Assembly: GCF_050113715.1 (NCBI RefSeq)
Contig: NZ_JBNJQR010000006.1
Location: forward strand, 242,355 to 306,354
DNA from: Brevibacillus_H ginsengisoli
GTDB lineage: Bacteria; Bacillota; Bacilli; Brevibacillales; Brevibacillaceae
DNA length: 64,000 nucleotides
Direction of reading: 5' to 3'
This document shows positions 17,233 to 25,805 of the stretch, piece by piece. Position 1 is the stretch's first letter, and every line of letters starts with the position of its first letter. The notes below the pieces were generated by a model, which ran no database searches, was not told the DNA's origin, and saw only the letters and a list, made by a program, of their open reading frames with translations. A program made the position numbers and the translations under genes.

Positions 17233-19545
17233 TTGAACAAAACTGCAAAACGAGCAATATTCACAGCATTTGCCTTATCACTTACAGTTGGAAGTTTACC
17301 AGTATTCGCGAAACCCGACATGTCTACCAAAGAAGCAGGAAGCCTGTCAATTGAAGCCGAACAAGGGCTTTCCTTACGTTCCGCCGGACTTGTAAAAAAG
17401 TTATCCCAATTCGATTCATCTTCTAAATTAGTCATCATCCAACTGGAAGGACCGGTAGAAGAGGAATGGAAAGAGCAAATGGAAGATATGGGAGTAGAGC
17501 TGGGAGATTACATACCTGATTTTGCTTTTATCGCTAGGCTTCATAACCAAAACGACCGAAAGAAGCTGACAAAACTTTCTTTTGTCAAAAGAGTGACTCC
17601 TTTTCAGCCGGCGTACAAGCTGTCACCAGAACTCGCCAAAAATATAGGCAGTAAAAAACAGCAAAAGCTGGCGGTGATTGGGTTTGATTCTGATGAAGAT
17701 GCAACCCGTTTGGTGAAGAGAATTGCTCCTAAAGCTGAGAATATTGAACGGACAAACGTGAAGCATATGGCGACCTTGTCCGCTTCGGGAAATGATGTTT
17801 CCAAACTGATTGAGTCCGATGATGTAATCGCAGTTGTTCCTGTTGGAGAGCGGCACTATTCTAATGATGTAGCAGCAGGTATTATTCACTCTGATACTTT
17901 GAAAAGTACGGGTTATACCGGAAAGAACCAAATTGTCGGAGTTGCAGATAGTGGTTTGGATACCGGGAATATTCACAATATACACCCTGATTTTGTAGGC
18001 CGAATTAAGAACTTGATTGCCGTTGGGCGAGAAGACAATAATGATTCCAGCGATCCTGATGGTCACGGGACACACGTAGCTGGATCCATTGTGGGAACTG
18101 GAAAAGCGTCGAACGGAAAAATTACAGGGATGGCTCCGGATGCAATGCTAGTGTTCCATGCGATGGATGATGAAAATCAGAATCTTCAAGGTGACTTGTA
18201 CGAGATGTGGGATGAAGCGTATCAGCAAGGGGCGAGAATTCATTCAGATTCTTGGGGCGCTTCAGACTATGGGGCATATGACTATTCGTCCTACGAAGCG
18301 GATAAATTCCTCTGGGAGCACAAGGATATGACAGCGCTTATCGCTGCCGGCAACGATGGGAAATCTGGCGACGAAACGGTTGGTAGTCCAGCGACAGCGA
18401 AAAATGTCATCTCCGTTGGGGCCTCTGAGAATAATAGACCAGAGTGGAGTACTTTACCTGAGTGGAGTAAACTGCCTATGTGGAGAACAATTGCAGATAA
18501 TCCCGACGAGATCGCTTGGTTCAGCAGTAGGGGTCCAACCATAGATGGCCGTATCAAACCAGACATCGTAGCACCTGGTACCGCTATTCTGTCGACCCGT
18601 TCTTCATTAGCACCTGATAAAAGTTTTGATTTAAATTTTAATTCCTATTATGCCTTTATGAGTGGAACCAGCATGGCAACTCCTGTACTAGCGGGAGGAA
18701 CAGCACAGGTGCGTCAATATTTGCAGGAAAATGGCGTGAATGATCCAAGCAGCGCTCTGATTAAATCCATGCTTCTTACAGGAGCAGACGATTTAGGCTT
18801 GTACCTAAAAGATCAAGGCTTCGGACGAGCTAACTTAGTGAATGCGATCCATACCACATTCGTTGATGAAACCAAGGGACTGCAAACAAAAGGTACAGCC
18901 TCTTATTCAGTAGACGTGTCGGACTCCGGCAAACCATTTGCGCTAACGTTATCATGGACGGACTATCCATCCTCAGTCATTACCGGACGAGCATTGGTCA
19001 ATGACTTGAATCTAGTGGTAACTGCACCGAATGGCAAAGTGTATAACGGCAACGATTTTATTGGCCCCTCAACAAGTGATCAGGTCGATAATCTGAACAA
19101 TGTGGAACAAGTCTACGTCAAAAATCCGATCAAAGGCAAATGGACGGTAAAAGTAATCGGCTACAACGTTCCTAAGGGGCCGCAACCTTATGCTATTGCA
19201 ACGAACGGAAAATTGGCGAACGCCGCATCTCCAGGCGTGAAAATGGAGACGAAGAAGGGAACAGTAACCGCAACGACTGAATCTGACAATCCATCATACA
19301 TCGATTACACCATTTCCATTAAGAAAAAAGGACCATTCAAGGCGACTCTCAATTGGGAGGGCGATGGTGAATTAAGCGTCTCCTTAAAAAATCGAAGAGG
19401 GAAAGATTTAGTCAAATCAGTTCCTTCAGACAAGCCGGAAACGATTGAGTTTAATGTGACCACAATGGCCACGTATATCATTCGGGTGAGTGCCGATAAA
19501 GGAACGGGTAATTTTACCTTAACCTACAGTTATCCCAATAAATAA
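17233..19545 (+). CDS. Secreted S8 serine protease, KP-43-like subtilase
   Basis: A 770-residue secreted protease. A signal peptide (about 1-30, ending VFAKP) is followed by a propeptide region to about residue 205 and a subtilisin domain with the catalytic triad Asp239 (GVADSGLDTG), His278 (DGHGTHVAGS) and Ser480 (SGTSMATP), with the oxyanion Asn in AAGNDGK. The catalytic and following jelly-roll domain (VNDLNLVVTAPNGKVYNGND, NNVEQVYVKNPIKG) closely match the oxidatively stable alkaline protease KP-43 group. A further C-terminal beta domain (PPC-like, about 675-770) is extra. The start is TTG with AAGGGGTG upstream. It is monocistronic with its own promoter and terminator and probably serves extracellular protein scavenging. 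Confidence 0.93.
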   Translation: MNKTAKRAIFTAFALSLTVGSLPVFAKPDMSTKEAGSLSIEAEQGLSLRSAGLVKKLSQFDSSSKLVIIQLEGPVEEEWKEQMEDMGVELGDYIPDFAFIARLHNQNDRKKLTKLSFVKRVTPFQPAYKLSPELAKNIGSKKQQKLAVIGFDSDEDATRLVKRIAPKAENIERTNVKHMATLSASGNDVSKLIESDDVIAVVPVGERHYSNDVAAGIIHSDTLKSTGYTGKNQIVGVADSGLDTGNIHNIHPDFVGRIKNLIAVGREDNNDSSDPDGHGTHVAGSIVGTGKASNGKITGMAPDAMLVFHAMDDENQNLQGDLYEMWDEAYQQGARIHSDSWGASDYGAYDYSSYEADKFLWEHKDMTALIAAGNDGKSGDETVGSPATAKNVISVGASENNRPEWSTLPEWSKLPMWRTIADNPDEIAWFSSRGPTIDGRIKPDIVAPGTAILSTRSSLAPDKSFDLNFNSYYAFMSGTSMATPVLAGGTAQVRQYLQENGVNDPSSALIKSMLLTGADDLGLYLKDQGFGRANLVNAIHTTFVDETKGLQTKGTASYSVDVSDSGKPFALTLSWTDYPSSVITGRALVNDLNLVVTAPNGKVYNGNDFIGPSTSDQVDNLNNVEQVYVKNPIKGKWTVKVIGYNVPKGPQPYAIATNGKLANAASPGVKMETKKGTVTATTESDNPSYIDYTISIKKKGPFKATLNWEGDGELSVSLKNRRGKDLVKSVPSDKPETIEFNVTTMATYIIRVSADKGTGNFTLTYSYPNK

Positions 19546-19554
19546 CGTTCCGCT

Positions 19555-19590
19555 ATAAAGAGATGCTTCCCCAAAGGAGCATCTCTTTAT
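19555..19590. terminator. Bidirectional terminator between subtilase and pucR-like gene
   Basis: A perfect 13-bp stem ATAAAGAGATGCT/AGCATCTCTTTAT with a 10-base loop, T-rich on both strands. It overlaps the final bases of the convergent regulator gene. Confidence 0.8.
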
Positions 19591-21221
19591 GTTTTTCGTT
19601 GTAACCAATCATATACTTGGATCGCTAATTCAAGGCACCGACGATGATTAGGCTCGAGATAGGTGCTTCCGATCAGCTCGCTGATTTTGCCCAGTCGGTG
19701 ATAGAGTGTCTGACGGTGGATAAAGAGATGTTCGGCCGCTTCCTGTTTGGAGCCATGATGATCCAGTAAGGCGCGTAACGTTAGGAGCAGTTGGCTGTGG
19801 TAGGATCGATCCTGTTCAAGCAGAGGGCCTAAATAGTCCTCTACGAACGCCTCTAGCACGTACTGATCTGGAATGGCAAGAAGCACGCGATGGAGTCCTA
19901 GATCATCGTAATAGGGACTACTAAAGCAATCCTGATTCGTCAAGACTTCCTCGGCCTCCAGGAAATGTCGTTTTACCTCGAGATAGCGATTGGACGGACG
20001 GCTCACACCGAAAGACACCCCGACATCAGCGCCAAGCGAGCGTGATGTACTGTTTTTTAACTCTCTCACGACTTTTTCCATCGCTTGACGAATCTCAAGG
20101 GCTGGATTCAACTCCATCAGCAGCAAATACAAGCGATTCCCTTTACTGCGAATTAATGAGCGGAATCCATTGCGGCGCAAGATCGAGCGGTAGACATTCA
20201 ATAGATCGTAAAACGGAACACCTAGCTCATCCTCGTACAAGGTTTTATCCTGATGTAACTGCATGATTAACACGGTATACCGTGGCGGTTTGGCAGTATG
20301 CTCAATCCCGAGCATCCCGAGAATTTGCCGTTCATTCTCCAACTGTCCCATCAGCAAATCATCGATGATTCGACTTTGCTCATCATGGGCGCGTTCCTCC
20401 ACGAACATGCGACGAAGCAAAATCTGCGTCATGGCAGTCGCCGCATAATCCGTCGTCAGCTGCAACAGCTCATCCGCCTCTCGTTCGTATAAGACCACTC
20501 CCAAATACGCCAAAACATGCCCCATGGCAGAGATCGGCTGATAGAAAATCTGTTTTTTCTCGGCAATGGTAACGATCGCTTGTTGTTCTAAGGAGATTCC
20601 GTCTTTATCCTGAAGAAGTGTAAATCGCTCCGTTAATTCGTTTTGAACAGATTGTGGCATAGCAGGCGAGAAGAACGAAGGACCATCCAGACTCATGAAA
20701 AAAACCTGTGTCTGCACCTTTGCCTGCAACAGATTTAAGATTTTGGGGATACCTTGGCCTTCCAAGGTGATTTGCTGCAAACTCCGTGAGAATGCTTCTA
20801 GTTTACGCAACGAATACGTGTGATAGCTGACAATCGATTCGTGAAGCTCCATGGTGATGTCTACAAACCGAACAGGCACATGAAACACAATCAGCGGAAA
20901 TTCTAGATGATCCGCAAGCTCTTTCATCTCAGGTGGAATACAAGGAAAATGATCTCCAAGCTCTATACATAAACCAACAGCTTTGCGAGCAATCAAATCC
21001 TGAAGGTAGCTGACACTGTGCGTTGGATCTCCACCGAGCCCAACGCCAGTAGACAAAATCAACTCTCCTCCATTAAGGAACGTGACAAAATCAGGACGTT
21101 CCAGGATATGTACCCAACGAATGGATTTGGTTAATCCACGGCTTCCAGCGACACACTCCGCCTGCTGAAATTGTGGGCGTTTGAGAATATCTCCAACTGT
21201 TAGTCCCCAATTCGAACGCAT
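19587..21221 (-). CDS. PucR family transcriptional regulator
   Basis: A 544-residue regulator with an N-terminal PucR purine-catabolism-type domain (VGDILKRPQFQQAECVAG, WVHILERPDFVTFLNGGELI), a central GGDEF-like/CdaR region and a C-terminal helix-turn-helix of the PucR type (DHHGSKQEAAEHLFIHRQTL). Family members control use of purines, pyrimidines, allantoin, proline or amino acids. It is divergent from the semialdehyde dehydrogenase and omega-aminotransferase genes, its likely targets. I prefer the ATG at 21221 because AAAGGATG lies about 11 bases upstream; the alternative ATG at 21233 abuts that site. Three copies of an octamer lie in the shared intergenic region. Confidence 0.88.
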   Translation of the reverse strand: MRSNWGLTVGDILKRPQFQQAECVAGSRGLTKSIRWVHILERPDFVTFLNGGELILSTGVGLGGDPTHSVSYLQDLIARKAVGLCIELGDHFPCIPPEMKELADHLEFPLIVFHVPVRFVDITMELHESIVSYHTYSLRKLEAFSRSLQQITLEGQGIPKILNLLQAKVQTQVFFMSLDGPSFFSPAMPQSVQNELTERFTLLQDKDGISLEQQAIVTIAEKKQIFYQPISAMGHVLAYLGVVLYEREADELLQLTTDYAATAMTQILLRRMFVEERAHDEQSRIIDDLLMGQLENERQILGMLGIEHTAKPPRYTVLIMQLHQDKTLYEDELGVPFYDLLNVYRSILRRNGFRSLIRSKGNRLYLLLMELNPALEIRQAMEKVVRELKNSTSRSLGADVGVSFGVSRPSNRYLEVKRHFLEAEEVLTNQDCFSSPYYDDLGLHRVLLAIPDQYVLEAFVEDYLGPLLEQDRSYHSQLLLTLRALLDHHGSKQEAAEHLFIHRQTLYHRLGKISELIGSTYLEPNHRRCLELAIQVYDWLQRKT

Positions 21222-21250
21222 ATGTTCATTCATCCTTTTCGTTAGACATT

Positions 21251-21291
21251 ATGTATCAAATGTATCAGATAATTCTTTACGGTATGTATCA
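21251..21291. promoter_or_regulatory. Putative operator: three ATGTATCA direct repeats
   Basis: ATGTATCA occurs exactly at 21251-21258, 21260-21267 and 21284-21291 in the 133-base region between the divergent PucR gene and the dehydrogenase gene. The reverse complement occurs at 38809-38816 upstream of preT. It is inferred, not shown, to be the PucR-type regulator's binding site. Confidence 0.5.
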
Positions 21292-21366
21292 TGAAATTTA
21301 TTAAAATCTTCTGATAAAATAAAAGAAAAATCAAGAGGTATGAGGTAAGGAGATGATTTATCCGTT

Positions 21367-22869
21367 ATGACAACGACTGGGAACAAGCTTAAAAACTACA
21401 TTGGTGGTAATTGGATTGCTTCAGAAACTACTCATTATGAACCGATTCCGAATCCAGCAACAGGCGAAGTACTCTCTCATGTGCCTTTGTCCACAAAAGA
21501 TGATGTTGATCAGGCTGTACAAGCCGCTAAGGAGGCATTTCCTGCTTGGAGCGCGACACCTGTTGTAGATCGGGCAAGAATCATGTTCAAATATCAGCAG
21601 CTCTTGATCGAGAATCAGGACGAACTGGCCAGAATGATCACCCTGGAGAATGGTAAAAACACAGCGGAAGCACAGGCAGAAGTCCTTAGAGGCATTGAGA
21701 TGGTGGAGTTCGCTTGTGGAATGCCAACTCTTCTCATGGGGGATACGCTCCCAAATATCGCGAAAGGCATTGACTGTCAGGCAATCCGCTTGCCGCTTGG
21801 TGTTGTGGGCGGAATTGTACCATTCAACTTTCCGTTAATGGTCCCCATGTGGATGTTTCCAATTGCGATCGCAGCAGGTAATACATTCGTTCTAAAACCA
21901 TCAGAGCGGACGCCATTATCGACTGTGCGCGCCATTGAATTGTTTAAACAAGCAGGTTTGCCAGACGGAGTAATCAATGTCGTCAACGGGGCGCATGACG
22001 TGGTAAATGGCCTTCTGGAGCATCCAGATGTGAAAGCGATTTCGTTTGTCGGCTCTCAACCTGTTGCCGAGTACATCTACAAAACGGCGTCAGCTCATGG
22101 CAAACGCGTGCAAGCACTCGCCGGCGCGAAAAACCATCATTTGGTGATGGCAGATACCGATCTTAAACGTGCGGCCAAAACAATCGCCAGCTCCGCTTTT
22201 GGATGTGCGGGAGAACGCTGTATGGCAGCCAGTGTTGCGGTTGTCGTAGAGGATGCTGCTGATGAATTTGTCGCCCATCTGATCGATGAGTCCAATTCCC
22301 TGCGCATGGGGAACGGATTGGAAGCAGGAATTGATTTGGGTCCAGTGATTCGGGCTTCTCATTTGGAGAAAGTCCACCAACTCATCGCCCAAGGTGTTGA
22401 GGAAGGCGCACAACTGGCTCGTGATGGAAGAGAAGATGCCAAAGCACATGACAACGGTTATTTCCTCGGCCCAACTGTTATCGACCATACCAATCCGGAG
22501 ATGGTTGTGGTTCGTGAAGAGCTTTTTGCTCCAGTTCTGAGTGTCGTACGAGTGAAGAGCTTTGAAGAGGGTCTTCATGTCATCAGCCAATCTCGTTATG
22601 GCAATGGGGCCTGTATCTACACGAACAGCGGCAGATTGGGACGCGAATTCTCGCTTCGCGTAGAAGCCGGAATGGTCGGTGTCAATGTTGGGGTACCTGC
22701 ACCAATGGGCTTCTTTGCCTTCAGCGGTTGGAAGCAGTCGTTCTATGGTGACCTGCACGCAAATGGCAAGGACGGTGTGGAGTTCTATACCAAAAAGAAA
22801 ACCATTACCTCTCGCTGGCTTGATGATGGAGATTCCAGTATCGGCTCACAAAAAGTATTTGTTAAATAG
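21367..22869 (+). CDS. mmsA: Methylmalonate/malonate-semialdehyde dehydrogenase (CoA-acylating)
   Basis: A 500-residue aldehyde dehydrogenase of the MMSDH subgroup: start LKNYIGGNWIASETTHYEPI, NAD-site region PFNFPLMVPMWMFPIAIAAG, and catalytic Cys285 in CAGERCMAASV, the CoA-dependent variant. It oxidises malonate semialdehyde to acetyl-CoA and methylmalonate semialdehyde to propionyl-CoA. Here it is paired with an omega-aminotransferase 60 bases downstream and divergent from a PucR regulator, so it most likely completes beta-alanine and beta-aminoisobutyrate breakdown from pyrimidines. A role in valine or inositol catabolism is the alternative. Ribosome site AAGGAG precedes the ATG at a slightly long distance. 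Confidence 0.9.
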   Translation: MTTTGNKLKNYIGGNWIASETTHYEPIPNPATGEVLSHVPLSTKDDVDQAVQAAKEAFPAWSATPVVDRARIMFKYQQLLIENQDELARMITLENGKNTAEAQAEVLRGIEMVEFACGMPTLLMGDTLPNIAKGIDCQAIRLPLGVVGGIVPFNFPLMVPMWMFPIAIAAGNTFVLKPSERTPLSTVRAIELFKQAGLPDGVINVVNGAHDVVNGLLEHPDVKAISFVGSQPVAEYIYKTASAHGKRVQALAGAKNHHLVMADTDLKRAAKTIASSAFGCAGERCMAASVAVVVEDAADEFVAHLIDESNSLRMGNGLEAGIDLGPVIRASHLEKVHQLIAQGVEEGAQLARDGREDAKAHDNGYFLGPTVIDHTNPEMVVVREELFAPVLSVVRVKSFEEGLHVISQSRYGNGACIYTNSGRLGREFSLRVEAGMVGVNVGVPAPMGFFAFSGWKQSFYGDLHANGKDGVEFYTKKKTITSRWLDDGDSSIGSQKVFVK

Positions 22870-22929
22870 AGGAATTACTGCGAGGTAGTGCAGGTAAGCC
22901 AATCGTAGGAGAGGACAGGTGAAACGAGG

Positions 22930-24294
22930 ATGGAAAAAGAACAATTACTACAAGCAGACCGAGAACATATGTGGCATCACATGTCGCCTTACAATCCCAA
23001 TCCAATGATCGTGACCCAGGCGGAAGGTTCTTGGATAACCGATATCGACGGGAATCGTTATCTGGATGGGATGTCCGGTTTGTGGTGTGTCAATGTCGGG
23101 TACGGACGACAAGAACTAGCGGAAGCGGCCTATGAGCAATTGAAGTCGCTCGCTTATTTTCCGCTTACCCAAAGCCATGTGCCAGCCATCAAACTATCGG
23201 AAAAAGTAAGTGAATGGCTGGGGGATGAATACCGTGTCTTCTTCTCCAATAGCGGATCGGAAGCCAATGAAGTAGCGTTTAAAATCGCACGTCAGTATCA
23301 CCATCAGAATGGAGAACCTGGTCGATATAAGTTTATCTCTCGTCATCGCGCTTATCACGGCAATACGATGGGGTCGCTTGCGGCGACAGGCCAATCGATT
23401 CGCAAAACCAAATACGAACCGCTTGCCCCTGGATTCCTGCATGTCTCTCCGCCATACTGCTACCGCTGTCCATTCGGCAAGACCTATGGCACCTGTAATT
23501 TGGAGTGCGCTCAGGTATATGATGAAGTCATCAACTGGGAAGGCTCCCAGACCGTAGCAGCGGTAATCATGGAACCAACCATTACCGGTGGCGGAGTGAT
23601 TGTCCCACCGCCTGAGTATATGCCAAAGGTAAGAGAAATCTGTGACAAATACGGCGTTCTGTTAATTGTGGATGAAGTCATTTGCGGATTCGGTCGTTCT
23701 GGACGCAAATTTGGTCATCAGAATTTTGGCGTTAAGCCTGATATTGTGACCATGGCTAAGGGAATTACGAGCGCTTATCTTCCGCTATCAGCAACGGCTG
23801 TACGCAAAGAGATTGCGGACAAATTCAATGAAAAAGGAAACGACATTCACTTCCGTCATGTAAATACGTTTGGAGGAAACCCTGCAGCCTGTGCGCTGGC
23901 ACTCAAGAATCTGGAGATTATGGAAGAGGAAGATATGATCGAACGCTCTGAGCAGTTAGGAATAGAGCTGCGTCAGAAACTGTCCGTCATTGAAGATCAC
24001 CCGAATGTGGGAGATATCCGAAGCTTTGGATTCTTGTGTGGCATTGAGATGGTAGAAAATCGCCAGACCAAAGAGCCGGCACTGCCCGATAAGTTGACCA
24101 AAGTGATTGTAGAATGCAAGAAGCGTGGGTTGATTATTGGACGTAACGGGGACACGGTTCCAGGCTTTAACAACATCTTGACGCTTTCCCCGCCGTTTTC
24201 CACAACCAGTGAGGATCTTGATTTTATTGTTCGAGTATTGAAGGAAGCGCTTGAAACATTGAATGAAGCGCTTGAAACATTGAATGAAGCGTAA
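22930..24294 (+). CDS. Class III omega-aminotransferase, likely beta-alanine--pyruvate
   Basis: A 454-residue PLP-dependent aminotransferase of class III. PLP-binding features are FSNSGSEANEVAFKIARQYH, LLIVDEVICGFGRSG and the Schiff-base Lys277 in TMAKGITSAYLPLSA. The substrate pocket start MWHHMSPYNPNPM is typical of omega-amino acid:pyruvate transaminases. It would convert beta-alanine or beta-aminoisobutyrate into the semialdehydes used by the upstream dehydrogenase. The C-terminus is lengthened by a perfect 21-base tandem duplication, giving ALETLNEALETLNEA. Ribosome site GGAGAGG is upstream, and a 15-bp terminator follows. Confidence 0.88.
   Translation: MEKEQLLQADREHMWHHMSPYNPNPMIVTQAEGSWITDIDGNRYLDGMSGLWCVNVGYGRQELAEAAYEQLKSLAYFPLTQSHVPAIKLSEKVSEWLGDEYRVFFSNSGSEANEVAFKIARQYHHQNGEPGRYKFISRHRAYHGNTMGSLAATGQSIRKTKYEPLAPGFLHVSPPYCYRCPFGKTYGTCNLECAQVYDEVINWEGSQTVAAVIMEPTITGGGVIVPPPEYMPKVREICDKYGVLLIVDEVICGFGRSGRKFGHQNFGVKPDIVTMAKGITSAYLPLSATAVRKEIADKFNEKGNDIHFRHVNTFGGNPAACALALKNLEIMEEEDMIERSEQLGIELRQKLSVIEDHPNVGDIRSFGFLCGIEMVENRQTKEPALPDKLTKVIVECKKRGLIIGRNGDTVPGFNNILTLSPPFSTTSEDLDFIVRVLKEALETLNEALETLNEA
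24244..24291 (+). repeat. 21-base tandem repeat in the aminotransferase 3' end
   Basis: 2.3 perfect copies of a 21-base unit starting GAAGCGCTTGAAACATTG. Being a multiple of three, it keeps the frame and adds seven residues just before the stop codon. Confidence 0.9.
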
Positions 24295-24307
24295 TCGATA
24301 GAAAAGG

Positions 24308-24360
24308 AAAAACCTCTTCATTGAGATCCCTTGTGGATTCCTAATGAAGAGGTTTTTGTT
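24308..24360. terminator. Strong bidirectional terminator
   Basis: A perfect 15-bp stem AAAAACCTCTTCATT/AATGAAGAGGTTTTT with a 20-base loop, between the convergent aminotransferase and symporter genes. Confidence 0.85.
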
Positions 24361-24384
24361 TATGCTTACTGAATGGAGCGGTGA

Positions 24385-25653
24385 TTAAGCCGCTTTCTTT
24401 TCATAGGTAGACAGGTACTTCTGCGCTTTAGCGTTGTCGTATTGGCCTTCCCATTTGGAGATAACGATTGCCGCCAAAGAGTTACCAATTACGTTTACGA
24501 CTGTACGCGCCATGTCAAGGATACGGTCGATACCAACGATGAAGGCAAGACCTTCAACCGGAATCCCTACTGATCCAAGTGTGGCAAGCAATACAACGAA
24601 GGATACTCCCGGAACACCGGCAATTCCCTTAGAGGTAACCATCAAAACAAGCATGAGCGTGATTTGAGTACTGATTGGCATGTCAATTCCGTACATTTGC
24701 GCGATAAAGATCGCAGCCAGCGCTTGATACAAGGTGGAACCATCTAGGTTAAACGAATATCCAGTAGGGATAACAAAAGAAGTGATGGCTTTTGGGCATC
24801 CGAATTTTTCCATTTTCTCAATTAATTTAGGAAGTACCGTCTCGGAGCTTGCTGTGGAGTACGCAAGAATCAATTCATCTTTCAAAATTTTGATGATGGA
24901 AAAAATGCTTGTCCCACTCAACTTAGCAACAATACCAAACACGACGATTACAAAGAAGAACATGGTTCCGTACACCAGCAATGCAAGTTTGCCGAGGTGA
25001 ACAAGCGAACCTAAACCAAATTTGGACACCGTAACTCCGATCAATGCGAATACACCGAATGGAGCGAATCGCATGATCCTATCCGTTACCCAAAACATTG
25101 TGTCAGCTACACCTTGGAAGAAGGCTAGCACGGGTTTTCCGCGTTCGCCAATGGCAGCGACACCTAATCCGAACATAACAGAGAAGAAAATGATGGCGAG
25201 CATATCACCGTTTGCCAGTGATTCAAAAATATTTTTTGGAACGATGTTAACAAACGTATCGATAAAGCTGTGATGAGTCGCTTGCGTTGTAGTTTCTACA
25301 TACTTGGAGATATCGGATTTGGTCAATGCATTCATATTGACCCCAACACCTGGTTTGAAAAGATTGGATGCGGTTAGTCCGATAAGAATCGCAACGGTAG
25401 TGATGATCTCAAAATAGATCAGTGTTTTACCACCGATTTTACCAAGCTTCTTCAGGTCTCCTACACCTGCAACCCCAACAACGAGGGAAGCGATAACAAT
25501 TGGTGCTACGATCATTTTAATTAATCGCAGGAAAATATCTCCAATTGGTTTGAGGAAACTTTCGACTGCAGGATTCCCATAAAAAAGTGCACCTACGACA
25601 ATACCGAGGAGTAAACCAATAAAGATTTGTAAAGCCAGACCATATTTTTTCAT
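24385..25653 (-). CDS. Dicarboxylate/amino acid:cation symporter (DAACS family)
   Basis: A 422-residue integral membrane transporter of the glutamate/C4-dicarboxylate symporter family. Conserved features are FLRLIKMIVAPIVIASLVVG, the re-entrant loop segment AYSTASSETVLPKLIEKMEK and the substrate/cation site SFVIPTGYSFNLDGSTLYQA, followed by GIAGVPGVSFVVLLATLGS. It most likely imports glutamate, aspartate or a dicarboxylate with protons or sodium. It is divergent from a GlnK-GlnL-like two-component system, and a GlnL-type repeat plus a cre-like site sit in the shared region. Ribosome site AGGAGAGG precedes the ATG. Confidence 0.9.
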   Translation of the reverse strand: MKKYGLALQIFIGLLLGIVVGALFYGNPAVESFLKPIGDIFLRLIKMIVAPIVIASLVVGVAGVGDLKKLGKIGGKTLIYFEIITTVAILIGLTASNLFKPGVGVNMNALTKSDISKYVETTTQATHHSFIDTFVNIVPKNIFESLANGDMLAIIFFSVMFGLGVAAIGERGKPVLAFFQGVADTMFWVTDRIMRFAPFGVFALIGVTVSKFGLGSLVHLGKLALLVYGTMFFFVIVVFGIVAKLSGTSIFSIIKILKDELILAYSTASSETVLPKLIEKMEKFGCPKAITSFVIPTGYSFNLDGSTLYQALAAIFIAQMYGIDMPISTQITLMLVLMVTSKGIAGVPGVSFVVLLATLGSVGIPVEGLAFIVGIDRILDMARTVVNVIGNSLAAIVISKWEGQYDNAKAQKYLSTYEKKAA

Positions 25654-25703
25654 ATTCCTCTCCTTCCTTTGCTTTTCAGTTGATTTGATGTTATGTTCAC
25701 CAT

Positions 25704-25718
25704 ATGAAAGCGGATTCT
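25704..25718 (-). promoter_or_regulatory. cre-like site overlapping the symporter -10
   Basis: ATGAAAGCGGATTCT matches the CcpA consensus WTGNAARCGNWWWCA at all but the last position. It overlaps the probable -10 TAGAAT (minus strand, 25719-25714), which would fit repression. Confidence 0.45.
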
Positions 25719-25751
25719 AAATAAAGTGTAAAAGCTAATCTATGAAATCCT

Positions 25752-25767
25752 ACAAAAAACTACAAAT
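25752..25767 (-). promoter_or_regulatory. GlnL-type direct repeat upstream of the symporter
   Basis: Read on the minus strand: ATTTGT, four bases, TTTTGT. From memory, the Bacillus subtilis GlnL target is TTTTGT-N4-TTTTGT; this matches 11 of 12 positions. It is centred about 53 bases upstream of the start site predicted from TAGAAT at 25714-25719, a normal activator position. Confidence 0.5.
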
Positions 25768-25805
25768 GACTAGATAAAAATTTTTAACGAAATCGTCAAA
25801 TTTAG

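Noticed and set aside
24244..24291. Possible CRISPR repeat
   Set aside because: Only 2.3 adjacent copies with no spacers, in coding frame; a simple tandem duplication.
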